Shown here piece by piece: positions 33,725 to 45,600 of a stretch of 64,000 nucleotides of DNA. Within the stretch, counting starts at the first letter, position 1; each line of letters begins with the position of its first letter. The notes under the pieces were generated by a model, which was given only the letters and a program-made list of their open reading frames with translations, did not search any database and was not told the DNA's origin. Made by a program: the position numbers and the translations under genes. This stretch comes from Blastomyces gilchristii SLH14081 (lineage: Eukaryota; Ascomycota; Eurotiomycetes; Onygenales; Ajellomycetaceae), in the NCBI RefSeq assembly GCF_000003855.2, contig NW_003101682.1, positions 7,269,314 through 7,333,313 of the forward strand, given 5' to 3'.

Positions 33725-36700
33725 ATGAATATCAAGATGACGGATTCAATACGATCTTTCTCACATACACATTCGCAATCTCATGTTCTTTTCACTGAAT
33801 CAGTTAATGATGATGATTCTTCACACTCATGCTCTGTCAGTGAACATTCTTCTGAAGCATTTGAAAGCTTCATTGATGAATGCTCTGAAACACTCTCTCA
33901 ATTCAAAGCTGGTTTGAATACGGCTTCTGACACGGTCAGGCCGGCCCTCTAATCTACTTGACAGCTTGATGAAGCTGGTTCTCTTGATGAGAATAATGAA
34001 CACTCAGATGTCTACTGTTCGGGCGAGGCAATATCAAACTAACAGATGAAGCATCTCAAGATGATATTTGAGATAAAGAAGGAGAAGTGAAGAGTTCTAG
34101 AACTCAAACTATAACTGGAAAAACTCTGTCAACAGAGATTCTCTACAGATCAATCACAGAATGTCAATAATCATTCTGTCATTACATTAACAGCCTGTAC
34201 AGCCACATGAAATTCTAATCACAGTGAAAGGTTGAAATTCAATCTTTATGAATTGAATAGTCATGTTGACAAGGCAATCTCTCAATTCAAGAAAGATGTC
34301 AAGAATACTGTGAGATTAAACAGTCTAACTGACATATTTAATTATACTACATGAAGTATCTTCATGAAATTGAAACTAGTTGATGCACAGTGTTAGTATA
34401 TGATAGAGAAATGACAGACTCAGAACTCTTTACAAAGAGATGATAAATGAGCATCATTCTGAGATGCCAGAAACTGATGACTCTACACATTCATCTCAAA
34501 CTCCTTGAGTGCAGGTGTCAGATCACATTTCTTCAAATATGATAAAAATCAGATCACTTATACTCTATGAAATGTGATTGAATAGAAATACTCTGTTCTT
34601 AAAACACAGTTACACTGTGAGACAGTTCTGAAATTCATGTCTCTTGATAACACACAGGTCATCAATCTACACACATTCTTTGATAAGTTCTGGTTCATTA
34701 TCATGAAATTGAAGATGTTGAATACTTCTCCCTCAGATGTGTGAATATTTGATACCTTCTACTCAGTTCTACTCAACAATTGAAGGAATTATGTTCAGAA
34801 GAAGATAGAGAAGATACAGGATTTCAAATTCACAGCTGTGATATTGAATGTTAATCTTCTTATGAAGGAAATCTGTTCATAGCTTGATTCTTCAAAAGAT
34901 AAAAAGAATCTGCAGAATACAGATTCTGCAGTCAACTCAGCTATAACAGCTACAACAGTTACAACAGCTACAACAGTTATAACAACTACTAACAACAATA
35001 CATTGAATTCAGCCTGTGAAGGCTGTACTGAACATGGTCATGACAGTTTACAAGAGAGCTTCTGAAATCATTGAGAATTGAGAAATTCATCTACATATTC
35101 TGAATGTGAGAGATCTCACTTTGACACCTGTTAATTAGTCAATTCAGACAGTGCTCTGAATAATTGAAGAATAAACAATACTGCAAGAATAAAGAAATTC
35201 AAGGAAAAGAAGAAAAAGAATAATAGTGAGAATAGAACTCAACTATTCATTACAGATGAATCAGAGACCTATCAGATAACAAATCTTGCAGAGATTATCA
35301 ATGTATCAGCCTGTTTCATGAAACCTCATAAGAATTCTCTCACTATATGAGATAGTGGCGCTGGATGCCACATAGCAAGTGATAAATCACAATTTTCAGA
35401 ACTTATAGCAATCAATGACTCAACAGTTCAAGTGACTAACAAGGTCATTATAAAGGTTCAGAGTGTCAGCACTGCATTCATCTCAGTGAGTGAAAGATTG
35501 ATAGAATTCAATCATGTATACTATATGCCAGAACTATTCGCAAATCTGATCTCTGCTGAGCTTATGAAACATCATAGCTATATTCACTGTAATATACAAG
35601 TTAATACTGAGAACTACTTTGAGTTTCTGTTATCAATCAACAGTGATATCTTCTATACTAATCTATCTCACAATAATATTTACATTCTATTCAACAGCTC
35701 ACTGACATTTTATAAGATAATGAATAACTCAATGTATGAAGTAGTAGCATATGTGATCATTCTGAAATCAAAGACAATCTCAACAGATTACAATTCAAAT
35801 GCAGAGTCTTTGAGACCTTTCAGCTGTAAGAAGATTGAACAGTTAATCAATTCTAAGAATTCAGATACTGATTTCTTTGTTATCTCATCTTTATCTCATT
35901 TATCTGCAGTTCTTCTAAAACAGCTTCTGATAGATAAGTGACATCATCAACTTGATTATATCAGTGAAAATAGTATATTAAGAATGATCAGAAATCTGTG
36001 ATTTAATATTATCATTATTAATCTGAAGAAATTATCATTCTGTGTCACATGTGTTAAGGCTAAACAGAAACACACTTTCTATAAGAATTTCACATCACAT
36101 CATATCACTTACAAGGCCTTGAAGATTTGAGTGAATATATTCAGTGATGATGAGAGTCTTGAAACTGAAAATGATATATTATCTTACACTGACAAGAAGC
36201 TTTCAATGATGATAACAGATGATGCTATTCATATGAGATGAATATTTCTATTGAAATGTAAGAATGAGACATTGAGATATCTACAGATCTTCAATCAATT
36301 TATCAAGAATCTGCTGAGATATGACATTGCAATCATTTACTCAGATCATGAAGAATTGAATTCAAATGCAGTCACAGCATATATACTTAGCAAAGATATA
36401 AAATGAGAACTGACTCTCTCTCATACTTCACAGTAAGATGAAGTATCTGAATAATCAATCAGTTTAATTATTGAGAAGTTTCAATCACTATTAATAGACT
36501 TCTCAGCTCTGAAAAAGATATGAGATGAGACAGTTATTACAGTCACAGAGCTGCTTAATCTTATATCAATCTCAACAATATTGTATGAGAACTCTGAAAA
36601 TACAAAGTCAATTACACTGTATGAGGCCTGACTTGAAGCTCTATCTTCTGTATGAGACATTCACTGATGAGGTTGCAAAGCATTCTTGAAGATAGTTTTC

Positions 36701-38851
36701 AAGCTCATCAATAAGATGACTTCTCATTTCAAAGAGTTGATTTTTGTGAGTTATGATAATTTTATCAATTATAGATTGATGAACTTCTTCAACAGGTGTT
36801 TATACATATCAAAAGACATTGTCTTTCAGAAGAACCTTCATCTTGCTGATTCATCAATATCAACTACTTCATATAATCTGAAGATTCTACTCAATACAGT
36901 CTGTAAAGTGACTGCAGTAATTCCTTCAGCAATACCAGGCCTACTCACTGCAGTCTGTCAAGAGATTGCAGTGATTTCTAATTCATCAATAAATAATCTA
37001 TTCATTGATGAGAAAATTCAACCTGAGTGTTCATTATTTCTTATACTCATTAATAATTGATGAATTGACTATGAAATCTCTGTGAGAATATCTATCTTTT
37101 TAATACAGAATAAACTGAACTTCTCAGAATTCACAGTTGAATTGAATAATTCTTCAATATCTATAAGAAATATCACTACAGTGAGGAAATCTTCAGTGAG
37201 AGACAGTCTTAAAAATCTACTCACTGATTCTGAGATTGCTGCACTTCTGATCCTGAAAAATCTCACACATATCAAAGCTTTCATGAAATGAAAATATTAT
37301 TACAAGACCTGTGTTAAAGAGATCAATCATTTGAAACAGATAGAGACCTGACAATTGATTGAGAGAACACTATAAATGAGTGTTCTTCACAGTCAATGAG
37401 TATTTGATAAAAAGTTCAATAATATGAGTGATGTTATTCACTATAAGACCTGCTGAGTTGTCTGTGAAAATCTTTAATAGAAGAAAGTCAATTACTCAAG
37501 AATCTTTGTATCTGTCATCTCTGTATTCATCTCATGAGCTCTCATAACAATCTCAGTATTCTGGGAATGATATGTTCTGCAGATTGATATGATGACTACT
37601 TTTTTAAATGCTCAACTGCCTGCTGATGAACAGATATATATGAATTAACTCACAGAATTCTGTGAAGATTATGATGATCTTGTATGTGAGTTGATACAGA
37701 GACTCTACAGTTTTAAGCAAGCAGCACTCTTATAATATAAGAAGCTGTGAAAGATGCTATTACACTCAGACTTCTGAGTCAGTCTCTATGATACTGAACT
37801 ATTTATTCATGATGAAAGATAAGTCTATATAATTATCTACATGAATAATGTTCATCTCTACAGTCTGAAGATTGATGATCTGAACTGAGCTAAAGCTGAA
37901 ATTGCTGCTAATTATGAGATCAAGAATATAGAGAATTTCAACTGCTATCTAGAAATGAAGATTAATAGAGATTCAACTTCATTGATATTGTCTCAATCTC
38001 TCTTTATAAGAAATCTTCTGAAGAAGTTCTCAATGAATGACTATCATTCTACATTCACTTCTATGAAGAAGAATGTCAATTTTATGAATAATAATGAGAA
38101 ACTGATTGTATACATAGCAGAATTTACTCTACAGTTCTATCAATCTGGTATCAAATTCCTGTAATATCTGACATTCAATACATGTCCTGATATGAGCTTC
38201 ACTGCAGGATTTCTTGAACAATTCAGCTCTCAGTCTATATTAAAGAACTGAGCTGTATACAAGTATACACTCTGATATCTACAGAGTTCAATCAATGAGA
38301 GTATAACCTATCACAGAGATGCTGAAATTGAACCTGTAGCATATGCAGATGCCGATTGAGCCGGTAGAGATTCAGAATCCTGTTCAACCACTGATTATAT
38401 CATCTACATAGCAGGTGGCCCCGTTGCATAGCGGAGTTGCCGGTAAACAGAGGTCTTCAAGTCATTAACAGAGGCCGAATATATTGCATTCTCTGAGGCT
38501 GCATATGAGCTTGTCTATCTCCGCGAGCTTCTAGAAGACACTGAATTCATCTCATTCTGTCTCAACAATCTGAATGCTGATAATCATCTCATTCCCATCA
38601 TAGTCAATGATCTGACTTATACAATCTATGCTAATAATAAGTTCATCATAGAGCTATTCTCTTCTGAAGCAATTTCACACTGCTCAAAGCATATAGAGAT
38701 TCATTTCCACATTCTTTAGAATCTTGTTTACAAGAATGAGATATCTATTTAATATGTTTCATCTGCTGAGAACACGGCGGATGAGCTTACTAAATCACTT
38801 GAAATGTTGAAATATACACATTGAAAGGAGATTATGAAGATGAAGGAATAG
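33725..38851 (+). pseudogene. E gag-pol, one frame, ~60 nonsense codons
   Basis: The ATG at 33725 and the stop at 38849 are in the same phase, 1,708 codons apart, with no frameshift. All four long open stretches (35432, 36686, 37082, 37955) share this phase. Domains: gag with a Cys/His cluster (CEGCTEHGH) near 35017; protease DSGAGCHIASD at 35351; GAG-pre-integrase with HHQLDY after a TGA at 35939; integrase with a WDEV-like and S-(Q)-(Q)-D-E-V segment near 36430; RT with LNAQLP near 37605 and YMNN (from YMDD) near 37840; RNase H with DAD-stop-AGRDSES near 38348 and LTEAEYIAFSEAAYELVYL near 38465. My hand count gives about 41 TGA, 14 TAA and 6 TAG internal stops. TGA sits mostly at Trp positions. 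The last ~500 bp keep more CG and GG. Confidence 0.9.
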
Positions 38852-38985
38852 AGGAATAAAAAATGATGTATATCATGACTGATTTTTCATTACTTCACAT
38901 TTTCCAGTCATTTTTTATATCTGTACTTAATTTGAAGGCAAATTTTGTATATAGCATTGTGTATAGTTACTCTGATGAGTGAGAG

Positions 38986-39080
38986 TGTCAGGTCACATGA
39001 TCTGGCTTACTAATTCTTCCACTATATAACTTTTCACAAGCTAGTAATCTTTTAATCATACAAGCTTTACACCTTTCACA
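38986..39080 (+). repeat. E 3' LTR
   Basis: TGTCAGGTCACATG to CTTTCACA, 95 bp, with several C-to-T or G-to-A differences from the 5' LTR. It is followed by CAATG. Confidence 0.92.
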
Positions 39081-39089
39081 CAATGATCA

Positions 39090-39347
39090 TGTAAGAATAA
39101 GTGCTCGCAGGCGATTATTCAGATGTTTGCAGCTTGACGTGATATATACTGTTAACTACTAGAAGTATTCATGGTAGAAAGATAAAATATAGAAATTAAA
39201 TGTATAATAGTATTCAAGCTGAGTTATAAATAGTATTCATGAACTTTAGTCTATATAGTTATATGTAGTCAAGAGCTGCTAACTCTATTAATTACATAAG
39301 AGATAGAAATAGAGATAAAGAATCTGTGAGAAGTGAGATTTCTTACA
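39090..39347 (-). repeat. F 3' LTR (258 bp)
   Basis: It begins TGTAAGAA and ends TTCTTACA, a perfect 8-bp inverted terminus. The pyrimidine run TACTCTTTCCTCTCT directly after it is, on the sense strand, a polypurine tract. The left 50 bp keep CG. Confidence 0.75.
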
Positions 39348-41100
39348 TACTCTTTCCTCTCTAAGACTTTGTCTGTGAAGCCTTTCACTGAGTGACTTTA
39401 TAAAATCAGTTCAGCACTGCAGTAATACTCACTAAAAATTCTTCACATCTATAAAAAAATCTCAGTGAGGAAAAATTCCTTATTACTATAAAGAGAAAAG
39501 AGTCTGTTACTCAGTTTCTTATTTCATAAGATTCTTTATAATTTATAGATTCTTCTCTGACTATTACACAGATTCATTTTATATCTTTTATATAGAAGAG
39601 TTTCAGTTAACTCTTAATTATTTTTATAAGATTCTTATGTAATTATTACACAGATTCATCTCACAGATAAATCACTCTCTGTGAGATCACTCTCATTAAA
39701 AAGAAGTATTTATAAGTTAATCTTTCACTCATTCTCACAAATCATTGTTCTTTAACACTGTAGAATTATAAGAAATTTTTCATTCTTTCATCAACTCTGT
39801 AGAATTGTAGAATCAAGATATTTATAATCTGTAATCACTCTTTATAGTTATATAGAAAGATTCAGATCTGCAATTTATAATTACTCTTTATTTACTAGAG
39901 TAATCTGACTATTCTATAGAATTATTCACAGTGTAAGCAAACTTCTCTAGAGTAGTATTAATATTTCAGATCTATCTATGAAACTTCATCTTCTTTTCTC
40001 TTTTTCTATAACAGCTTTCATTCTTATAAACTGCGAGTATCTTCATTCATTTATAAAGTGTTTTCACTTAGATAATAGAGAGAGAGTATTTCTGACAATA
40101 TCTGTATATTAATTCAAGAACTTCTCAAGAATAAAAATTTTTTCAATTTCAATATCTTTGTAAATAATATCTGACTACTGCTGAGCTTCTTGTAAGTGTT
40201 CTCATAACTTCTCTGATTACTTTTTACTAGCTGATAAAGCAGAAGCACTACTGTTCATAACAGTGTCTTCATTTCTCTCAGCTCTGTCACTGCATCTGAT
40301 CTTCAGATTAGCAGTCAATTTCATTTCTCTCTCAGATTAGTTTCTGACTTCAAGCAGTGCAGTCTCACTCTTTATTATAAGTCTTTTTATAAGTAATTTC
40401 TTACAGATTCTAGCTAACAGTTCTTGTAAAGCTCTCAGTGTTATCAGTATCTTCTATGACTTCACAGGTCTATAATCATTCTCTTCCTGCTTATATAATC
40501 TCTGATCAGATATATACAAATATATCTAGATTTTCTATCAATGATTCTCACACTGCAGCACATTTTCACAACCTTATTATCAATAAGAGATAAGTTCTCA
40601 GATACTTATAAAATCTGAATAATTAAGATAATATGAATATTATGAATTTGTGATAGAAGTTAATCTGAGTAGATGAGCTCTCTCTCTATATCTCAATTAT
40701 TTCTAAGCTGAATACTTCAGTACAACTGAGAGAGTAGACACAGCTTTGTAAGAAATATCTAATCATATATACAGATAGTCAGCTCTTAAGACTCTGTTAT
40801 AACTGTATATACTCTGATATTCAGCTTCTCTGAAGTCTGTGCATTTCTAGCAGTTTTTATATCAAATGTAACAATTTTCTGTATCATAGATATAATACTC
40901 TCTACTTCTTTGAAGAGAGAAATTGATAGTTGTGAGAGAATTGAGTATTATAAGTATTAAGAATATAAGTATAAGTTTTCTTTATTTTTTCTTTATTAAT
41001 CTCTAAATTATGTTCATGATTCTATTTCTATTTTCTTATTTTTTAACTTTAATAAGAATATGATTTCTTCTTCTCTTTGTATACACTGTGAACTGTTCAT
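39348..41100 (-). other. F region between chromodomain and LTR
   Basis: About 1.75 kb of mutated AT-rich sequence lies downstream of the integrase and a possible chromodomain of F. I see no convincing domain and no long open frame. It may be 3' untranslated sequence or a decayed extra frame. Confidence 0.4.
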
Positions 41101-43520
41101 CTCAGTAGAAACTCATCATCTTATAGACTAGAATTTATAAATAACAGTGTTAATATCTTTATTATAATCAGATTCTTAGTAAAGATTACATTATTCTGAC
41201 TTATCAGAATTCACAGTATAAAAGTTATATCTCAGCTTTCACAGATATCTTATCTGCTCAGATGATTTCTAAGTGAACTTATTCATCTTATCAGAATACT
41301 CTTATCACTGAATCTTGAATTAGAGCTTATGATCTCACTTCTCTGAGTTAATAATCTCTTTAATCTGATATTCTCTTTCACTCTCTAGTGCTTTATAAAT
41401 AGAGTGATAAGTCACAGAGTTCTCTTCTAAGAATTTCTTATATTCACAGAGTAAAGAGATATAAAAAATATTATATATCTGTAACTCAGATAACAGTTCT
41501 AATCTATAGAACTATAAACTAACTTTCTTTATAATCTTATAAGACTCTATCTGTAAAAGATTCAGCTTCTTACTAGATCTTTATATAATAATGTTTTCTA
41601 GACTTAGTCAGACTCTATTATCTTTCTTAAAACTCTTTATAATATACTTGAAGTCATAGTATCTCTTCTGATACTCTTGAGTCTTTCTCAAGAATTCACA
41701 GACTTTCTTCTGAATATTCTGAATTCTCTCAGCTCATTCACAGATATTATCACACTTTATAGTATACTCTCACAGGTTCATCAAGATTATCTGTGAATAA
41801 GTCTCAGTAAGTATCTTAAAAAGAGTTTTATCTATACTGATATGTTTTGAGTTATTATATATGAACTCTGTAAGTGATAATCAATACACTCAGTTATTCT
41901 GATTATAATTGATAAAGCACTGTAGATACTGTTTTAATATACTTATTAGATATTCTATCTGATCATCTGTCTATTAATGAAAAGCTATACTTAGATCTTA
42001 TAAGATCTTCAGTATAGTTATCAGATCAGATTAGAACTTCTCTATAAAGATTAATTCTCTATCTGAGATAATATTCACAGATAATTCATGTAACTGAATC
42101 ACATTGCAGATGAAGATATAAGTCAAATTCTTTGACTTCAAGTTCTTATAAGTGAGTATAAAGTGTGCTATCTTGATAAATTAATTCATTATTATTAGCA
42201 CATTGTTAAAGCAGCTATTATATATATTCTTGCTTTCAGAGAGACTTATAAGAATATTCATTCTCAGCTATTCTCAAGATTTCTATGAGATGAATAAAGA
42301 AGTAAGTTCTTTATATAATCTGAATCATACTCTCTGTGAATTCTGATAAATAGTATAAGAATTTACTATCTTCTTCATAAGTTCTTGTATCTTCAGTCAG
42401 AAGTATTTTCTTATAAGTAACTCATGAGTTCTAGTATCTGTAAAATAACTCACTAGAGAAAAGTCATAATATCTTTTAATAAGTTCTATGTATAGAAACT
42501 TATTCATAGATATATAAATTCAGCTCTCTCTTTATAAGAGATTATTTAAGTCTCTTTAATTCTTTATTTCTGCAGAATTAATCTCTGCTGTGAGCAGTTT
42601 CTGAATATACTGAGTATATTCATTCTTCAGTTGCAGTTCAAACAATCTGAATAGAAGATTTTATAAAGACTTATACTCTGTTTCTTCTTATATCAGGTCT
42701 TTCACAGTGCTTCTCAAAGCCTGCAAACTCTTCAGATTATAGATACTCTCTTCAAGAATTCTTATAAAGATTCTCAGAGTGTTAACTCTCAGTATTATAG
42801 AGAGTAGTTGTACAGACTTCTTCTCTCTCTCTTCTCTCTTCTCTTATAAGAAATTAAGAGACTCTTCAGTTAATCTCTTTACAACACTCAATCTGAGCAT
42901 TCTGTGAAGCTTTTCTATCTTCTCTAACTTCTCTATATCTATTATTCTGATCTTCTTAACATAGTCTGATCTGTGAGAGAGTCTGTCTACTGAGTTCTTA
43001 GTTCTCTTAATATATTCTATCTTGAATCAGAACTCACTCAGTCTCTGAGCTCAGTAAATCTATTATTATAAGAGTTTCTTGATTGAAGTAAACTATTATA
43101 AGCTATTATAATCAGTTCTAATAGTAATCACTGTTATAAAGTTCTCAAAGTAGTGATATTAGTATTAGAAGAATTTCACTATTATAAGAAGCTTCTGATC
43201 ATGAATATTATAGTTGATCTCTGCAGATTGTATCTTTTATAAGAAAAAGATCACTGAAACTCAGTTCTTATTTAACTGTAGTTATAAGACTATTTCTGAA
43301 ATTGTAAAGAAGAAGACATCTGTCTTCAATCTAATTAAGAGTAAGAAATTAAAGTGAAATAGTATCACTGTATCTGTAAATATCTGTTTCAATCTTATAA
43401 AGACTCTGTAAGCTTCTGAGATAAGAAAGTTCTTACAGCTCTTTCTTCTTAACAATCTTTTCATTCTCTATTTATAGAATAACTTCTTCTTATTTTCATT
43501 CTTCAGTATATCTATAAGAG
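41100..43520 (-). pseudogene. F pol remnant: RNase H and integrase
   Basis: On the minus strand 43464-43282 codes for the RT to RNase H junction (FTDTVILFHFNFLLLIRLKT), matching the gypsy pattern of LK-x-x-FT, HF and ETD. Further down, about 42000-41750, a Thr/Asp-Gly-Gln-type segment now reads DRWSDRIS, followed by a Tyr-Leu-like repeat and a Trp-rich block as in gypsy integrases. A chromodomain-like stretch follows near 41400-41150. Phase changes and stops are frequent. Confidence 0.7.
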
Positions 43521-43694
43521 TGTGGTTCGGAAGAACGTACGACCGTCGGATAATAACGCGGCCGCTTCCGAACTTGCTTACAAGTGTAAAGGGGATCATA
43601 GCGGCCACTAATTAATTTAGCATACGATATTATGATATATAAGAAGCCAGTGTACACCTGTAATCATACACTAGCAAGCAACCTTTGAATCACA
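43521..43694 (+). repeat. G 5' LTR with inverted repeat
   Basis: TGTGGTTCGGAAG to TTTGAATCACA. A perfect inverted repeat GTTCGGAAG (43525-43533) and CTTCCGAAC (43565-43573) brackets a GCGGCCGC site. An ATATATAAG TATA-like box lies about 60 bp before the end. This copy keeps CG in its first half but lost it in the second. Confidence 0.9.
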
Positions 43695-43899
43695 TCTGAT
43701 AGTATGTCTAAAAACCGGTGAGAAGCGCAGGCTTCTTCAGAGTGTGATAATTCTATCTATGAAGTGATTCATAGTTATCATGCCAGTGTGGTTCTAGAAT
43801 GCCTCAAAAGATAGCATACAAAGAGCAGTGAGTGAAAGAGTATCTGATTAATACTGCTTCACTTGTAGAGGGAAAACTCCATGCTCAGATGAATATCAC

Positions 43900-45600
43900 A
43901 TATGTGAACAGATGAGATGTGAGAAAGGAAATGAGAGCAGTGAATGAGATTTAAAGAAGTTCACTCTCTACTCAAAAGAAGAATAAAAGAGAAGAGTGAT
44001 CATCACCAGAGTTGTACAATGACAACAGAAATCATATAACAATATAGCAATATAACAATATAGTAATATAATGATACAGTGATATAATAATAGACATCAT
44101 ACAATCAATAAGAAATTACTGAAATGAATACCTTCTCTAGTTAATACAAATAACACTCTTCTCTGCTATCTGAACTGAAAGATATGCAGAACCTCTCAGA
44201 GGGTTTACTCAAAGCAGTAAGAAAAACAGCTGAAACTGCCGAACTGAAATTGAAGCTTCATATGTGTATAAGAATTCTAAATGAGATTGAGACCTTGTGT
44301 ACACAGTGGCAGGCTGAGACAGAAGTCAAACAACAATTGACATTCACTGTGAATCAAGCATTCACTATGAAGAGCTTCACTGATGCAATTATCATCATCA
44401 ATAAGAATAGAGAAAACCAGATCTTAGACCTGCAGTGAGAGATTGAATATTTATACAAACAAATGACTACACTGAACCTGAAGATCTCATCACAATTGTT
44501 CATAATCTCTTCAAAAGTGTACACATCATTGAAGACTGCTGTGCAGAATGAGAATCTGAGCATGAAATATATCAAGCTGAGAGATCTGTCAGAGTTATCA
44601 AGCTTCAATGAAGACTGAAAAAATAATGCTGCAATCAGCTGACTAAGTCAGATGCAATTATATTATCAGATTGAATATGAACTCACAGACAGATAGTTAA
44701 CAGAATTTCAACAAGTCTTAAGATCTGCTGCATTTCTACATGAAAAAGTGAAGTCATTATAAATGACTGATAAAAAGATAAATCTCACAGACTCAGAGTG
44801 ATATTCATTCTCATGAACATGAAATGAGTTTTTCAAATGAATCTTGCACAACTTTGAGAAAGTAAATACATGAGATAAGTGTTATAAACACTTCACTGAG
44901 TGTAGATAAGTAAGTAATCTTATATTATACTTCACACACTTCAGCTTATGCTATCTTGTATTGAATGAAGAGCTTTCAACATCTTTCTGTTTATAGATCT
45001 TTATTCATGATCTTACATCTAAGTTGAGAGTGAAATGAAAATGCTTAATCTCACAGTCAGGCACAGTGAAGAAAGTATATAATATTCTCATTATACAGAA
45101 ATAAGTGAGTTAATTATAACAGAAAATACTGCAATTGAGTATATCTTAGCAGAGAATGAATAATCAGACTTCTATAATACAAGTCACACACTCAGATATA
45201 ATGAATCTAGATCTGAATATCATTACTAAAGCACTGAATTCTCTGAAAAAGAAATTCTCTGAGTGAAAACCTTAGTATCATGAGTATCAAGCTTACTTTA
45301 ACTGTGAATATCAAAATCATGATGCAAAAGATTACACTCAGCATGTACAGTCAAGAGAAGTAAGAGAGTCAAAAAACTAGCAGAATCAGTGAGCTTGAAG
45401 ACACTTGCTGATTTTCTATAAAAAGTCTTCAAAGTGAAAGAGATGTCTGTATTAGATGACTCTCTGAATTCTGTAAACACAAAGAAGAAGCAGGCTTCTG
45501 AATGAGGTGCAGACAAGAATGATGAAGCAGACACTCATCTCAATGCCTTGAGGCCTGAAATGTTAATGTATAAGAGACACTTAAATAAGAATTGAGAGAT
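43900..45600 (+). pseudogene. G gag remnant with zinc knuckle
   Basis: An open stretch at 44184-44438 codes for a Lys/Glu/Leu-rich, probably coiled-coil, segment. A capsid-like part follows. A zinc knuckle at 45294-45335 reads YFNCEYQNHDAKDY: the central Cys and His remain and the first and last Cys have become Tyr (G-to-A). The primer site after the LTR (TCTGATAGTATG) is not recognisable. Confidence 0.7.

Larger units (their letters stand above)
33357..39080 (+). mobile_element. Copia element E, complete, nonsense-mutated
   Basis: 5,724 bp with short 95-bp LTRs (33357-33451 and 38986-39080) and a perfect 5-bp target duplication CAATG (33352-33356 and 39081-39085). The LTRs differ at their second base (TC versus TG). 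A primer site, an A25 leader run and one long gag-pol frame follow. It inserted in the integrase of D. Confidence 0.95.

Noticed and set aside
33725..38851. TGA read as Trp (alternative genetic code)
   Set aside because: TGA also stands where Arg is expected (for example in the RT of gypsy D), about 20 TAA and TAG stops remain in E, and catalytic residues such as YxDD are changed too. Mutation explains all of this better.
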